A stretch of 64,000 nucleotides of DNA, taken from contig JALMQS010000826.1 in assembly GCA_024734495.1 (NCBI GenBank), positions 1 to 64,000 of the forward strand. The letters run 5' to 3'. Source of the DNA: Forficula auricularia (lineage: Eukaryota > Arthropoda > Insecta > Dermaptera > Forficulidae). Below are positions 12,176 to 24,351 of this stretch, piece after piece; position 1 is the stretch's first letter, and each line of letters begins with the position of its first letter. Both the position numbers and the translations under genes were made by a program. Under the pieces are notes generated by a model, which did no database searches, was not told the DNA's origin, and saw nothing but the letters and a program-made list of their open reading frames with translations.

Positions 12176-12860
12176 TAAAACCCACTAATACTATATAACA
12201 AATATTATTATATATTAAAATTAGTTAAATTTAAATTACTTTTTTTTATTTAATTTACTTCGTGAACTATAAGATGCCCATTAGCCAGCCGATCATATTT
12301 ATTATTTGTGTATTATCTATTGAAATTTTTATAGTGTCTCCTCGGTTTTTAAAGTTTTAGCATTTAATTTTGGTACATACGTTAATTGGTGAAATATCTC
12401 GAAATTGTTTTTTTCATTTTTTCCAAAATTTTACCAAAATCGACCTTTTCCCCTTAATTTTAAATTAAAAATTATATTGATATATATCGTTTTTAACTGA
12501 AGCAAAATGTTACCGTGCATCGCTAGGTGCTCCAGGTACTAAATAAATAAAAAATAAAACAATAATAAATACTTAGTGTAAAGATTTAAGCATCTTTTTT
12601 GAGTTTCTTTTATTGAAAAAAGATTTCGATTCCCAAGGGGACGAAACCCTCTGATATGCAATGTAAAAATATTTCTACTAAAATCTTGGATTTGTTTTCT
12701 TAATAAAATTAAATTCACTTCGTAATAATAAATACTTTATTTAAGCATTTTTTAATATTTAGTATAGTCCCCCTTTTTAGAAAAAATATTTAAATTTCTA
12801 ATAAATTACAAGGAAACATACAATGTATCATTAAATTAATCAAAGGAGAGTGATTCCATT
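12176..12860. other. AT-rich intergenic DNA
   Basis: No gene or clear repeat is recognised. Confidence 0.45.
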
Positions 12861-12924
12861 TCTTTGCTCGTGAGTGTATTGTGGACACTAATTTTACTTT
12901 TCAACTGCAAAATTTTTCTATTAT

Positions 12925-13040
12925 ATTGTATTGTGTATTGTATTTTGCATTGTATTGTATTTTGTATTGTATTGCATTTTGCATTGTATTGTGTTTTGTA
13001 TTGTGTTGTAATTGGTTTTGTATTGTATTTGTATTTTACT
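12925..13040. repeat. TTGTATTG-type minisatellite
   Basis: Irregular tandem run of TTGTATTG, TTTGCATTG and similar units. Short open frames in it encode only low-complexity C/I/V/L/Y-rich peptides and are not genes. Confidence 0.8.
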
Positions 13041-13182
13041 TTTTATGTTATCAATTCAATTTTAATTGTAAAAATCTGTATCTGATGGCTAAAAGGGCAG
13101 GGATGAATGAATAAAAAAAATTCTTTAAAAACCCTATATAATTATAGTTATAATCTCGAAATTCCTTGGTGACCACACTCTA

Positions 13183-13814
13183 GGGTGGAACGAAAAATAT
13201 AATGTATATTTTTATTTGTAATATCGTGGAAAAGTTGTCTTTAGTAGTAGAAAAGACGAAAACAAAATATAAAAGTATTTGTAGCATGTCTTGAGGTGCC
13301 CGAAGAACGGTAAATTTTCATAAATTAATAGATTTGACCATGTTCTTAATAAATTTTTTATTTATTTGAATGTAAAAACAATAAATTGTTATTGTAATAC
13401 CACAAAATAAATGTTAATTGATGTAATAAAGGCATATTTTTTTTTTAAACCGTGATGATAGCATGTCTTGATGTGTCGCAATAACGATACAATTTGATAA
13501 AACTGAAGTATAATTTTTTACTATTATTTCTAATAATATTCCAATAAGTTGCTATTTTATTATTTAAATAATTTTTATATCATTTTCCTGTCTTATAACT
13601 ACATTTTGTACAAATACATGCAGAAGAAGAAAACACTTTCAAAAAATTATTTTTCAAAATTTTGAAATTTTTAACAATATTAAATCTTTTTGCGGCACCT
13701 TAAGATATTCTAATATGACAAGCAAATTTTCGTCCTTTCTTTATGAACCTAAAATGCAAATTTTGGCCACTATTTTAAATAGAAAATAAAAAAAAGGACA
13801 TTTTCGTTCCACCC
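13183..13814. mobile_element. TA-flanked MITE with GGGTGGAACG ends, upstream of H3
   Basis: The terminal inverted repeats GGGTGGAACGAAAAA and TTTTCGTTCCACCC are flanked by TA on both sides (13181-13182 and 13815-13816), as in Tc1/mariner or pogo elements. It is 632 bp and non-coding. Inside are two related phrases, TAGCATGTCTTGAGGTG and TAGCATGTCTTGATGTG. Its right end lies only 45 bp before the H3 TATA box. Confidence 0.75.
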
Positions 13815-13859
13815 TAGCGCACAAATAAAGAAACAAGTTAATTCCCGCCTAAAATTTAG

Positions 13860-13866
13860 TATAAAA
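13860..13866 (+). promoter_or_regulatory. TATA box of H3
   Basis: TATAAAA, 76 bp before the H3 start codon. It is the only clear core-promoter element there; no divergent H4 lies on the other side. Confidence 0.8.
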
Positions 13867-13917
13867 GAACCCATGAAGATAGGGTCAAAATTACTACGTG
13901 TTCGTTCTTAGAACTAG

Positions 13918-14346
<429 letters not shown>

Positions 14347-14371
14347 ATGCTTTAATACCCTTGCATCAAAC

Positions 14372-14387
14372 GGTCCTTTTAAGGACC
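14372..14387 (+). terminator. Histone 3' stem-loop of H3
   Basis: GGTCCTTTTAAGGACC followed by ACCC: a 6-bp stem and 4-nt loop, 26 bp after the stop codon. Canonical processing signal. Confidence 0.95.
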
Positions 14388-16293
14388 ACCCAGATTGATT
14401 TTTATTTTAAAAGCATTTTTCGAAAATCCTAATTTTTTTTACATATACATTGTTTTATTTTTAATAAAAACATGAATTTTTCATTATTTTATATTTGGAT
14501 TCAGATTTAAAATTTTACTGTTTTATGTAGATTATATAGCTAATAATTTCTTCTATGGTAAGTACAAATTGTTATTCTCATGTTACCTACTCAATTTATT
14601 TTAATAATATTCTCTCCATAGTTCAAGACATTTCCGGGTGATATAGTACCTAACCTATTAGTTAAATTTTAAAATTCCAATATATAACAATATTTGTTAT
14701 TAACTGTTTATGGGATTTAAAACTCAATTTATAATCAATTAAAATACATAATGATATTTGTAAAAATCTTATTGTGGGATTTAAAATTGAAAAACCAATT
14801 AAATATTAAAAGGAAAATTGTAATCTAAAAGCTTCCCTTTTTCTACTCAGATAAAGGAACAAATCTGGTATTAATTTTCTGCCCCCAAACTCAAAAATAA
14901 ATTTTACATGAAGTACTTTAGAAAATAATTAGTTTTTTCATTCCAGATAATTTTCGATTTTCAGACATGTGCCCTTTTCGAAATTGCATATTCATTTATA
15001 CATGAAGGCCAGCGCTATATTTTTTTGCTTAATTTTTCTTACGAATTTTAGTAAATGGATCAAAATTTTTAATTAATTTAATTTAATTTTTAATATTTAT
15101 TAATTTATAGATATAAATTATTTTATTATCTTTATTTATGGCTTTTTCTACGTTCAAAATTTTCCATGACTTAATAATTGCTTAGATATATCATAATTTG
15201 TCGACTTGGATTTTGCATACCTAATATAAAATTTGATATACTTAGGTATTATTAAACTTGAGATTTAAGAGTAGAATTACGAAACAAATGCAAATCTCAG
15301 CAACTTTCCCATGTTAAACTTAACCGTTATGAAAACATTCAAGGGTCAGATTTAGCTTCTACCTGCTCCTCATTTCTTTGTATGAGCATTTATTGTTCTT
15401 TTGGGCTATTTCTATAAGCAGTAACCCTTAGCTATATGGTAACAAAGGCATTTTATATCATGTTGTTACAAAAACTTAAAAAAAAATCTTTTAAGGTGTT
15501 AGTTTTGAGGTCTTTTAAAAATAAGGATGTTTATTTCAATCGATTATGTAAAAAATTTTCATTTGTGATCAACTAAATATTACATGTGTATCTATGTATC
15601 TCAAATGGGGTTTGAGGTGCAAGGGGGGTGGGTCAAAAGTGGCTCGAAATTGTAAATAGCGTACAACGTGTTAGGGGCCAATGAACTTGGGCTGCGCACT
15701 CTGTGCGCTTAGATAACATTGTCTATATTGGCCTTTTAAGTTTTTTTGAAAATTGCATACAAGAAGGTTGTTTTCTGTATCTACAGCCGAGAGATCATTT
15801 TGTAAATTTTAGTTAATTAAGGATTACTTAATGGCATGGTATTTTTGTGATTATGACGTACATATGAGTGAATGTGTTGGTATATCTATTTCATAAAATT
15901 TTTGTCGATTTTAAAGAGAAATTATCTATACTTATTAAGAATTATCAATAATTAATCAACATTGAGAAATATGATGTTAAAAAATAATGATTTAGAATAA
16001 TTGATTGAAAAGAAAAAAAATTGTCGAGAGTGGCAGAGTTAAGGATTCATTAAGAGATATGGATAACTTGCAACTAAACAAATTTTCTATCTCCAATTGG
16101 GTAATTGAACCCATGAGAAATAACAGATAAAATATTTCCTTCGAAACTATAGTCTGAAACAAATAGTAGATTTAATTAATATATATAATAAACTGGTCTT
16201 TAAAAATTAAATTTTTTTTCGACGCCCCTTAAAAAGCTTCCTTTTGATGAAAAAAAGGCGAGGTATTTTTTTTTTTGAAATTTCTCATTAAAT
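14388..16293. other. Intergenic, AT-rich with a dispersed repeat
   Basis: No gene is seen. A segment of about 115 bp near 15290-15410 (CTCAGCAACTTT, TCAAGGGTCAGATTTAGC) is an inverse, diverged copy of about 4740-4855. The rest shows nothing recognisable. Confidence 0.5.
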
Positions 16294-16303
16294 AAGCAAT
16301 AAT

Positions 16304-16490
16304 GGGGGTCAGGTTGGTCTAGTGGGTAAAGTACATGCCTCATAATCAAGCTAGCCCGGGTTCAAGCCCGACTCACGGCAATCTGACTTTAATCTGATCC
16401 CTACATATTTGAGAATAAAATAAAATATATAGTATCGTAAAATGGCTAATGGTTGAATCCGAGAAAGCCAATAAATAAATAAATAAATAA
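16304..16490 (+). mobile_element. tRNA-derived SINE, copy 1
   Basis: 187 bp flanked by exact 10-bp duplications AAGCAATAAT (16294-16303 and 16491-16500). The head carries a polymerase III A box (TTGGTCTAGTGG) and B box (GGGTTCAAGCC) and resembles a tRNA. The tail has TAGTATCGTAAAATGGCTAA, then (AAAT)n. The body differs from the other two copies but the pre-tail block is shared. Confidence 0.85.
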
Positions 16491-16599
16491 AAGCAATAAT
16501 AATAATTTTTTGATAATTGGTAATTATTAACAATGTTACATTATTATTATCATTATTTTCATCAATAAATTTGAACTAATTTCCCAAGTAATCGGTAAG

Positions 16600-16777
16600 C
16601 TTGGGGGTCGGGTTAGGCTAGGTGGTAGCGTGTCAGCCTAACCACGAGAACCCGGGTTCGAATCCGACTCGAGGCATCCGGCTTAAATCTGACCCCGGGG
16701 TAGAGAGAAATTTATAAAAATATAATAAATAGTATCGTAAATTGGCTTATGGCTAGAAAGGCCGAAAAGCAAAAAAA
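16600..16777 (+). mobile_element. tRNA-derived SINE, copy 2
   Basis: About 178 bp flanked by exact AATCGGTAAG (16590-16599 and 16778-16787). A box TAGGCTAGGTGG, B box GGGTTCGAATCC. The tail block is TAGTATCGTAAATTGGCTTA, then GGCTAGAAAGGCCGAAAAGC and poly-A. Confidence 0.88.
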
Positions 16778-17623
16778 AATCGGTAAGTTAGCTAGCAGGT
16801 TAATGAACAATCATTATCTATATTTATTAAATTACCGACGCATTCATACATTTATAGTTTCTATAAATAATATGTCGCGAAATTTCTTAGTTGTAGGAGA
16901 GGGCATTCAATGATTTCTCTTTATATATCTATATTAAAACACATGCTTTGATATAAAATTAAAGTTACAATCAATTTTAATGTGAGCTTTTCTATATCTA
17001 ATGGTAAGTATATGGAAAATTTCTAAAGGAGTGAAACATATTTCAGGGTTGATCTAACGAGGAAACTCCATTATATTTATAAGCATTTTTTTCTTTAAAT
17101 CAAATGTCTTTTTCATGGACACTACTCTTAGACAACATAGTTTAATGAGAACTCTGGAATAAACACAGAACAAAATCTGGACATCTTTATTAAGATTTCA
17201 TTATAAGCAAAAATGTAATGGCTATCAATAAAGATTCATAATTTCCTTGACTAGATACTTTTAAAAAACAAGAAATTAAAAATAGCTAATCTACATTTAA
17301 TATCACCAATAAATAATTAAGATAATGAAAATGAATTGTGGTATGTTGTAAAACTATTTTCAAATTAAATGAATTACTATTCAAAAATGGTATAGAAAAT
17401 ACTAACTGACTACTGAAAGTAAGCTCAATGAGTTTTGTCAAAATGTATGAGTAAGCAATTTAAATTGCTTGTACGCCGTTGCTAAAATTTTAGAGTAAAA
17501 ATTACTTTTAACTATTATAACTAATAACGTGATACACATTCAAAGTGGAAAGATACTTTTCCGAATATAAGATGAATTAAATTGAAAGATGCTATTTGCC
17601 GAGAGTAGCAGAATTTTTATAAA

Positions 17624-19111
17624 TTAAAGGAGACAATAAAAGAGTGTGTTTTCTGCTTGGATATATTCCGAATTCTCAGAAGTGTCATGGAAAATGCTGG
17701 ATATCTATAAATCTAAAACTTTTATCAAAAAAATAGTCCAAGTAAATGTTCAAGTCAATAAAATTTCCTAGAGAATTAGACAGGAATCAAGTTTCTAGGA
17801 TGAGTGGTTTTCACTTTATGAAGGAAAAACTGACATTTTTTGAAAAAATAGATCATTTCCTGTCATGGAAAATGAGGGATATCTATAAATCTAAGAGTTT
17901 TATAAAAAAAGTGGTACAAGTAAACGTTCAAGCAAATAAAATTTCCTAGAGAATGAGATAGGAATCAAGTTTCTAGAATAAGTGTTTTTCATTTTATGAA
18001 GGAAAAATTGCAATTTTTTGCGGAAAATTGTAGTGTTTCAAAACTTCAACCTCATTGCGGCACTGATTACCATTTATCCAATTAAGATGAAACGTTGTTT
18101 GAATTGTAGCAAATTTGATCTAGTTTAAAAATGTATAGAGTAGTCTTTGTCGAAAAAGTGCTCCTTCATGGTCAAAATGGGAAAATATCGAAAAAAGTGC
18201 TAGTTTTTGGGTGATTCGGGGGAGGGGGGGGGGGGGGGGCTGCCGAGGTCGAAAACTTGGATTTTGCGCTTGAGCTCGAACGGTTGGTCGGAGAAAAAAC
18301 CTAAATAATTAGGGGCCCATTTGAGCACAATTTAACAACTATAAATCAATTGTAATTTGATTGATGAAAAGATCAAAGCCCTCGATACTATAGTCTCGTT
18401 ATAAATAAATTACACAGGTCGACAAAAATTTGTACCCCTAAACCTAACAATGAATTGCAGTAGAGTTTTATACGCTGATTTTCATGAAATTTCTCGATTT
18501 TTTACAACAGGTCAGAGTTTCGAGATATTATCATTCAAAACGACGAAAAATGCTATTTTCGAGTCCCATTAGAATATTAGATATTAAAGAGAAATATTTG
18601 AAATCAAAATATTTTGTTGACATAATAGAAAACAGCTACCTCCTACCTCTTTGATTTTCAAATTACCACTTGTTTTTAGCTCAATAGAACTCGAGTTATA
18701 ACTAAAAAACTAAAACTACGTGATTATAAAGGATAATAAACATAAATAAAAACATATGGTCTTAGTTTTTGTTTATAACGCGAATTTTAATTGAGCTACA
18801 AACAAGTGGTAATATGAAAATCAAAGTGGAAACTGTTTTTTTATTACGTCAACAAAATATGCGATTTCAAATATTGCTGTCTAATATCTAATGGGACTTG
18901 AAAATAGGTCAAAATGGCCTTTTTCGTCGTTTACTATTATTATAACCACTACGAAAGCAAACTTTATATGGAATATAGTTATTTTTCTTTTATTTTGATG
19001 CAAAATGAATAGAAAAATCATGAAATAAATCTTAGGACACGGAAAAAAAATAAAGTTGTGTTATAAAATGTATTTTTCCAACAGAAGACACTCTTTTCTT
19101 GTCTCCTTTAA
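17624..19111. mobile_element. Composite element with GGAGACAATAAAAGAG ends
   Basis: The left end has TTAAAGGAGACAATAAAAG (17624 on) and the right end CTTTTCTTGTCTCCTTTAA (to 19111), inverted. Inside are two direct, diverged copies of a block of about 190 bp (about 17683-17867 and 17868 on; shared phrase GGAATCAAGTTTCTAG), a poly-G run near 18230, a decayed hammerhead-like segment (18361-18400), and a diverged CACTG foldback (18408-18960). The layers suggest repeated nesting. Confidence 0.5.
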
Positions 19112-20460
19112 TTTATAAGATGAATATTTAACTTTGCGCATCCGTTCGACGGTTTTTAAAAATTGTATTTTGTTTTCTCTCTCAGTTGTGTGTTAGAAGG
19201 GGGCGCCACATTACGGGGATTTTCAAACTTTCATTCAGGTGTTTCAAAGTATTTGAATTTAGATAGCGCCACCCTTTGCAAAGTTACTACGTCGCCTGGT
19301 CATTGGTATATATGCATTCGTATTAAACGCACTGTATTGCATGTTGCATCACCAGGCGCTTGAATTTTTTTAAGTAATAAACTTTCTTAAGATAGTTTTT
19401 CCGCCAAATGCGTTTTCTTAGGATTTTTTTGAAATTTAGCCAGATTATTATTTAAATACTTCTGCATCGATTGGTGGCAAAACGAAATTTATGAACAATA
19501 TAGTTCCGGAGATATTAAATTTCAAAAATCGAGTTTTTCAGGCTCTTTAACATTGCACTATACGGGATATCGGAAAATTTACATACATATTTATTATAAT
19601 TAAGAAACTCTTCTTACCATTTTTATAAAAAACTAACCCAACATTAAACAATAACCAAAACATATTTTAAGACAATTTTGATTCATAGTTACAACATAGT
19701 TTCTGAGATAATAAGAAATAGATAATGAAAAATGTATAAAAAAAAATTTAGACTAAAAACAATTTGGCAACAGCGCATTTATTTAACCAGCCAAAGATGC
19801 ATGCGCTAGATTTTTTCAAAATTATAATTTTCATAAGGTGTAACGTAAGCTTTGATTACATTTGTTATAAAATAACAAAACAATTTTTATAGAAATTTAA
19901 AATGTATTTTATCTGCCATTTTAATATAAAAATATTCAATCTGTTACAATGGTGCCAAATTTGTCAAACGAGCACGGGATTGGCTAGTAGTAGTACATAA
20001 ACAGCAAAAAGTTTTGGGCTTATGAACTATGAATCCTTATTGTCTGTTCTATATATTCTACCATTAACTTTTTGCTAGTATTGTCGCGAAACAACTACCT
20101 TCAAGTGAAACTCTAAAATGTTTGAAGTATCAAAGGTCTACGATATACGATAATGTGTGTGTAGAGGGCTAAAAGAAGATATAAAATTAAAATTAAAATA
20201 AAGAAGACTCACTCACCCAAAGAGAAAATATCCAAAATGTTATCCAATATATTCCAGAGGAGCACAAATAACACTTAGGGTTATATTCAACCCTTTTCAC
20301 TTGAAATGCACTTATCACTTTTTTAATTTCACTTAAACACTTTCACTTATTTTCACTTATCACTTTTTTTAAATCGATTTATTTTCACTTATCACTTTTC
20401 TTCTTAAATTAATCACTTTCACATTTTGTCACTTTTCTTGTATTCTGGTATCCTGGCGCT
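19112..20460. other. Intergenic, AT-rich
   Basis: No coding gene is recognised. Several CACTT-rich phrases lie at 20290-20440. The end abuts a possible terminal exon at 20466-20476. Confidence 0.4.
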
Positions 20461-20465
20461 ATTAG

Positions 20466-22803
20466 TTATCCAGATCCTGAAACAAAAATAAATAAATAAA
20501 ATAAAAATTTTAAATGTTATTATTATTATTATTATTTTAACTTCCTTTGATGTATTATTTTCAAAACGTGAGTTATTGATAAAAAATTTCACCCCTCTAG
20601 AATTTAAATTGGGATAATATAAAAATTGTTAGCTATTCTTGAAATGGTACTTGGAAACGAAACGAATTCAGCTAAATAGCATATAAAAAAAGACTAATTA
20701 AATGAAATTTCAAGTAAGTAATTTTTATAAAAATTGAGATTTTTGCAGAAAAGATACTTATTTTTTCATATATTTATTTTCATAAGGGGACATTCATAAA
20801 GTTTGACAATGGAAGAATGATCACTGATAACGATGATGAATTCACGGGTTTTTGGACAATTTTTTTTATTAATGCTAAATATCTATTTTCATACGACGTT
20901 TCGTCTTTTTTCAGGAATTTTTCAAGTAGTCAATTACTTAAAACATTAATCGTTGATAAAATAGTGAAACCATCGAGACAATAAATAGTGTATTCCTAAT
21001 ATTCATCCTGGCTGGTTCACCCAAACTGGTTGTTAACTTATTATAGGATGAATATTAGGAATACACTATTTATTGTCTCGATGGTTTCACTATTTTTTCA
21101 ACAATTAATGTTTTTAAGTAATTGAGTAGGTATTTGAAAAAGTCCTGAAAAATGACGAAGCGTCGTACGAAAGTTAATATTTAACTATTAAAGTCATAGC
21201 GTCCATATTATTTATTAATTAAGTAGGTTCGCAGGTGCTTTGACGGATTTTTAAGGTGTAAATCAAAAAAATTGTCATTGATTTTTGCGACGTTTTGCAA
21301 GCTAAATAAGTTTTTCAAAGAAAACAAGACAGCTTTGGCTGCGCACCATTTTAACAAAGAACACAACTTTGATTTCAGCCATGTGGAGATTCTTGATAAA
21401 GAAAAGAGTTGGAGAAGGCGGATCACAAGTGAAATGGTGTGGATCAGGCTCAATGACACTGTAAATTTAAGAACTGATACACAAAATTTGAGCCTGATCT
21501 ACAACAATATTTTAGATTATTTCAATAGTAAAATGTGATGTGTAAAGTAGTTTTAAGTTTTGAATATTTGGTGGGAGATTGCTATAATTGCATGAAATAT
21601 ATTTATAATAATTATGTTATCTTCAGATCTATTTATTTAAGTAAAGTACTATAATTAGTCTTGTCATATGAATCATTCTTTTTTTATATAAATTGATCAT
21701 TGTTCTAAACAGAAAAGAGAAAAATAATTACAATTGATTTTATTCCCAAATGTGTGCAGATTTGTTGTATATTAATGTTAATAATATTCATTGAGGTATG
21801 AAAGATGTAATATTGTTTGTTAATTTAATCATAGAAAAAAGACTTGTTGATTTCTCTGTAACTCTGTTTTTTGAGTATTTTTTAGAAGCCTGGTGAAGCC
21901 AGAATAAAGGTGGCGAAACGTCGCAAAAATCAATGACAATTTTTTGATTTACACCTTAAAAATCTGTCCAAGTGCCTGCGAACTTACTTAATTAATTAAT
22001 ATTTAACATTAATAAAAAAAATTGTCCAAAAACCCGTGAATCTTTTAATTATCAATTTTATATTTGATAGAATTTCGAAAAGTTGAAAACGAAAGTTATT
22101 TACCGTCGAAACGCTGCTCGAGGAAGCCTTGAAGAGATGTCTCGCATAGTTCTGCCCCCACAGACCCACCATCCTTTTCAACTAAAAAAACAAACAAAAA
22201 TACACACATTAATTTTTTTGCTCATTAAAAAATTATTAGAAAAATTAAATTCGCCATGCTAGAAATACTAACCGAAGAGTCCACTTGATTGCGCCTTGAT
22301 GGTTTGATGTTCTAGCTAGCCTACACCCGTTCCCCATTCGAAATGGATCGGATGTCCATCTAACTATCTTGTGATGTCTTCGGTCTTCAAGCGACACTTT
22401 TGATTTTTGAAAGAATAAAACGCGATACCGACACACGCCAGGTTCAGTATGACCTGGAAACCCTGTTCGTATCACTACATCGCGGATCTAACCGAAATGA
22501 AAACGATAATCGAACGCGCGATACCGCAATACAGGCTCAGTATGGCCTGACAATTCTATTCGAGATGACTAATTCGCGGATCTAACCGAGCTGATATCGA
22601 CGATCGAAGGCAGTTATATGATTTAAAACAAAAGAAAGAAAATGAGATGAAAAACTTAATTTTTAAAATATATGGTACGTGGACAATTCAAATATAAGAC
22701 CTTTTGAAAAAATTATTTTACATTTAAGAAGATCCCGAATTTCGTCTGGATTAACACCTTCGTTCTTTAAAAACTTTATGGCGCTTTCCTCTCTTACGTT
22801 CAT
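20466..22803 (-). CDS. Possible small three-exon gene, unknown function
   Basis: Three minus-strand pieces, 22722-22803, 22104-22181 and 20466-20476, join with correct GT-AG borders and phases (1, then 1) into a 56-codon frame plus stop. It begins MNVREESAIKFLKNEGVNP and its middle reads EKDGGSVGAELCETSLQGF. I do not recognise it. The first part (IKFLKNEGVNPDEIRDLL) could be a helix-turn-helix, but that is a guess. The region is GC-richer than its surroundings. Intron 1 carries two structured direct repeats and intron 2 a Penelope-like composite. The exon 2-3 join is the weakest link, as only 11 coding bases support it. It could be a non-coding spliced RNA or a transposon remnant. Confidence 0.3.
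20519..20536. repeat. (TTA)n microsatellite
   Basis: Six copies of TTA or ATT. Confidence 0.8.
21272..21538 (+). pseudogene. Penelope-like element, GIY-YIG endonuclease C-terminus
   Basis: An 88-codon open stretch whose later part matches the end of the Penelope-like endonuclease: ALAAHHFNKEHNFDFSHVEI (conserved His), SWRRRITSEMVWIRL (catalytic Glu), NLRTDT (conserved Asn), then a short hydrophobic end. The reverse transcriptase and the GIY and YIG strands are absent, and the first 10 or so codons run into an inverted terminal repeat, so this is a 5'-truncated copy. About 350 bp downstream is its terminal repeat with a hammerhead-like core. Confidence 0.8.
21880..21930 (+). ncRNA. Hammerhead-like core in the Penelope terminal repeat
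   Basis: CUGGUGA at 21890-21896 (consensus CUGANGA, one change), stem II GCCA/UGGC (21898-21901 and 21911-21914), GAAA at 21915, then C-GUC. GC/GC plus a U5/A5 pairing could form stem I. The A to G change in the core probably weakens or abolishes cleavage. Hammerhead motifs are known from terminal repeats of Penelope-like elements. Confidence 0.5.
22421..22590. repeat. Two direct repeats, each with a covarying hairpin
   Basis: Units at about 22421-22495 and 22517-22590, spaced 96 bp. Each starts CGCGATACCG, has a hairpin with identical loop TCAGTATG, and ends CGCGGATCTAACCGA. The stem is CAGGT/ACCTG in the first and CAGGC/GCCTG in the second, a compensating change. The unit ends pair as well: CGCGAT/ATCGCG in the first, CGCGA/TCGCG in the second. 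A structured RNA is possible; the strand is unknown. Confidence 0.55.
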
Positions 22804-22981
22804 TGTGAGGATAACTAAAAAAACCGCGGTCTAGCGGTCTGCTTAAGTCTAGAGAGAATACGTTAGTAGACGCCAAGCTGCCGGCTGGATGGCCAATCAG
22901 ATGAAAGTGGGCGTGGCAAAAGTGCCACTTATTTCAAACCAATAGAATTATGATTCGATTTTATATTTTATCTTGAAATTT

Positions 22982-23153
22982 GGGAGAGGGGGTCGGATTA
23001 GGGTAGGGGTAGCGTGGCACCCTGCTAACCAAGTAGACGCGGGCTCGAATCCGACTAAAAATTTGGCCCCGGGGTAGATAAAAATTAAAAAAAAAATATT
23101 AAGTAGTATCGTAAATTGGCTTATGGCTAGAAAGGCCGAAAAACAAAAAAAAA
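22982..23153 (+). mobile_element. tRNA-derived SINE, copy 3
   Basis: 172 bp flanked by exact CTTGAAATTT (22972-22981 and 23154-23163). The B box is GGGCTCGAATCC; the A box is decayed. The tail TAGTATCGTAAATTGGCTTA then GGCTAGAAAGGCCGAAAAAC matches copy 2. Confidence 0.85.
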
Positions 23154-23215
23154 CTTGAAATTTTTGAGTAATAGCCGTAAAATCAAGATGTATAATAAAT
23201 ATTATATTTTTTTAA

Positions 23216-23219
<4 letters not shown>

Positions 23220-23262
<43 letters not shown>
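23220..23262. repeat. (AT)n microsatellite
   Basis: About 21 uninterrupted AT units. Confidence 0.95.
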
Positions 23263-23263
<1 letters not shown>

Positions 23264-23637
23264 TAACTTATAACTAGTCTGGTTGTTTATTACATTATCT
23301 TTCTTTCTATTATTATAATTTTATCAATTTAAAACTAAATCAAATAATATACAGTATCATATGAAAAATTATTATTTTTTTTTTATTTTATATGAATTTA
23401 CTTTCTTCTGATATTGTTTTATTGTCCCTAAACTATCGAATAATCATTACCAATTTATCTTATTGTAAAATACTTTATACGAGCCTTAGTTATCTTAAAA
23501 TTAATATAAATCTCTATAAATCGTTTAAAACATGAGATTTTCTGCATTTTTGATTCATAAATCATAAAGCAAGAAAGCCCAAATTCAAACTTCTTGATAA
23601 TTCGAATTTTTCTTGTAGTCGCTTGGATTTCGATCAC

Positions 23638-24351
23638 TTTTGAATATCCCTAAAACTTGTACTTTTTTCTATTTTTCCCCATTTTGACCATGAAGGAGCA
23701 CGTTTTCGACAAAGACCACTCTATACATTTTTAAATTAGATTAAATTTGCTACAATTTAAATAAAGTTTAATCTTAATTGGATAATGGTAACTGGTGCCG
23801 CAATGAGGTTGAAGTTTGCAGTTTTTTGCAAAAAATCGCAGTTTTCCTTCATAAAATGAAAACCACTCATCCTAGAAACTTGATTCCTATCTCATTCTCT
23901 AGGAAGTTTTATTTACTTGAAGGTTTACTTGGACCGCTTTTTTGATAAAACTCTTAGATTTTTAGATATCATACATTTTCCGGACAGGATGATCAAAAGC
24001 GTCATGGAAAATGCTGAATTTCTCTAAATCTAAGAGTTTTATCAAAAAAGTGGTCCAAATAAACGATCAAGTCAACAAAATTTACTAGAGAATGAGACAA
24101 AAATCTAGTTTCTAGGATGAGTGGTATTCATTTTATGAAGGAAAAACTGCAATTTTTTGCAAAAACACTGCAAACTTCAACTTCATTGTGGCACGGGTTA
24201 CTATTGTCCAATTGGAATGAAACTTTGTTTAAATTGTAGCAAATTTAATCTAGTTTAAAAATGTATAGAGTGGTTTTTGTCGAAAACGTGCTCCTTCATG
24301 GTCAAAATGGGGAAAAATCGAAAAAAGTACGAGTTTTAGGGATATTCAAAA
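23638..24351. mobile_element. 714-bp palindromic element
   Basis: Near-perfect ends TTTTGAATATCCCTAAAAC and its complement. The two arms of about 350 bp are inverted copies (for example GACCATGAAGGAGCACGTTT and its complement). Related sequence lies inside the composite at 17.7-18.2 kb. No coding region. Confidence 0.8.

Larger units (their letters stand above)
20835..22045. mobile_element. Nested Penelope-like composite with inverted terminal repeats
   Basis: The outer ends (about 20835-20880 and 22003-22045) are inverted copies with GGGTTTTTGGACAATTTTTT. Inside is one palindrome (20870-21185; arms with GAATATTAGGAATACACTAT). Then comes a second inverted pair (21215-21295 and 21913-21985; TTTTTAAGGTGTAAATCAAA and TTGTCATTGATTTTTGCGAC) around a GIY-YIG coding remnant. 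GAAACGTCG cores occur in the arms. The layout matches terminal repeats of Penelope-like retroelements inserted into one another. Confidence 0.7.

Noticed and set aside
12864..13114. Two overlapping open frames rich in C, I, V, L and Y
   Set aside because: They translate a TTGTATTG minisatellite in two frames; low complexity.
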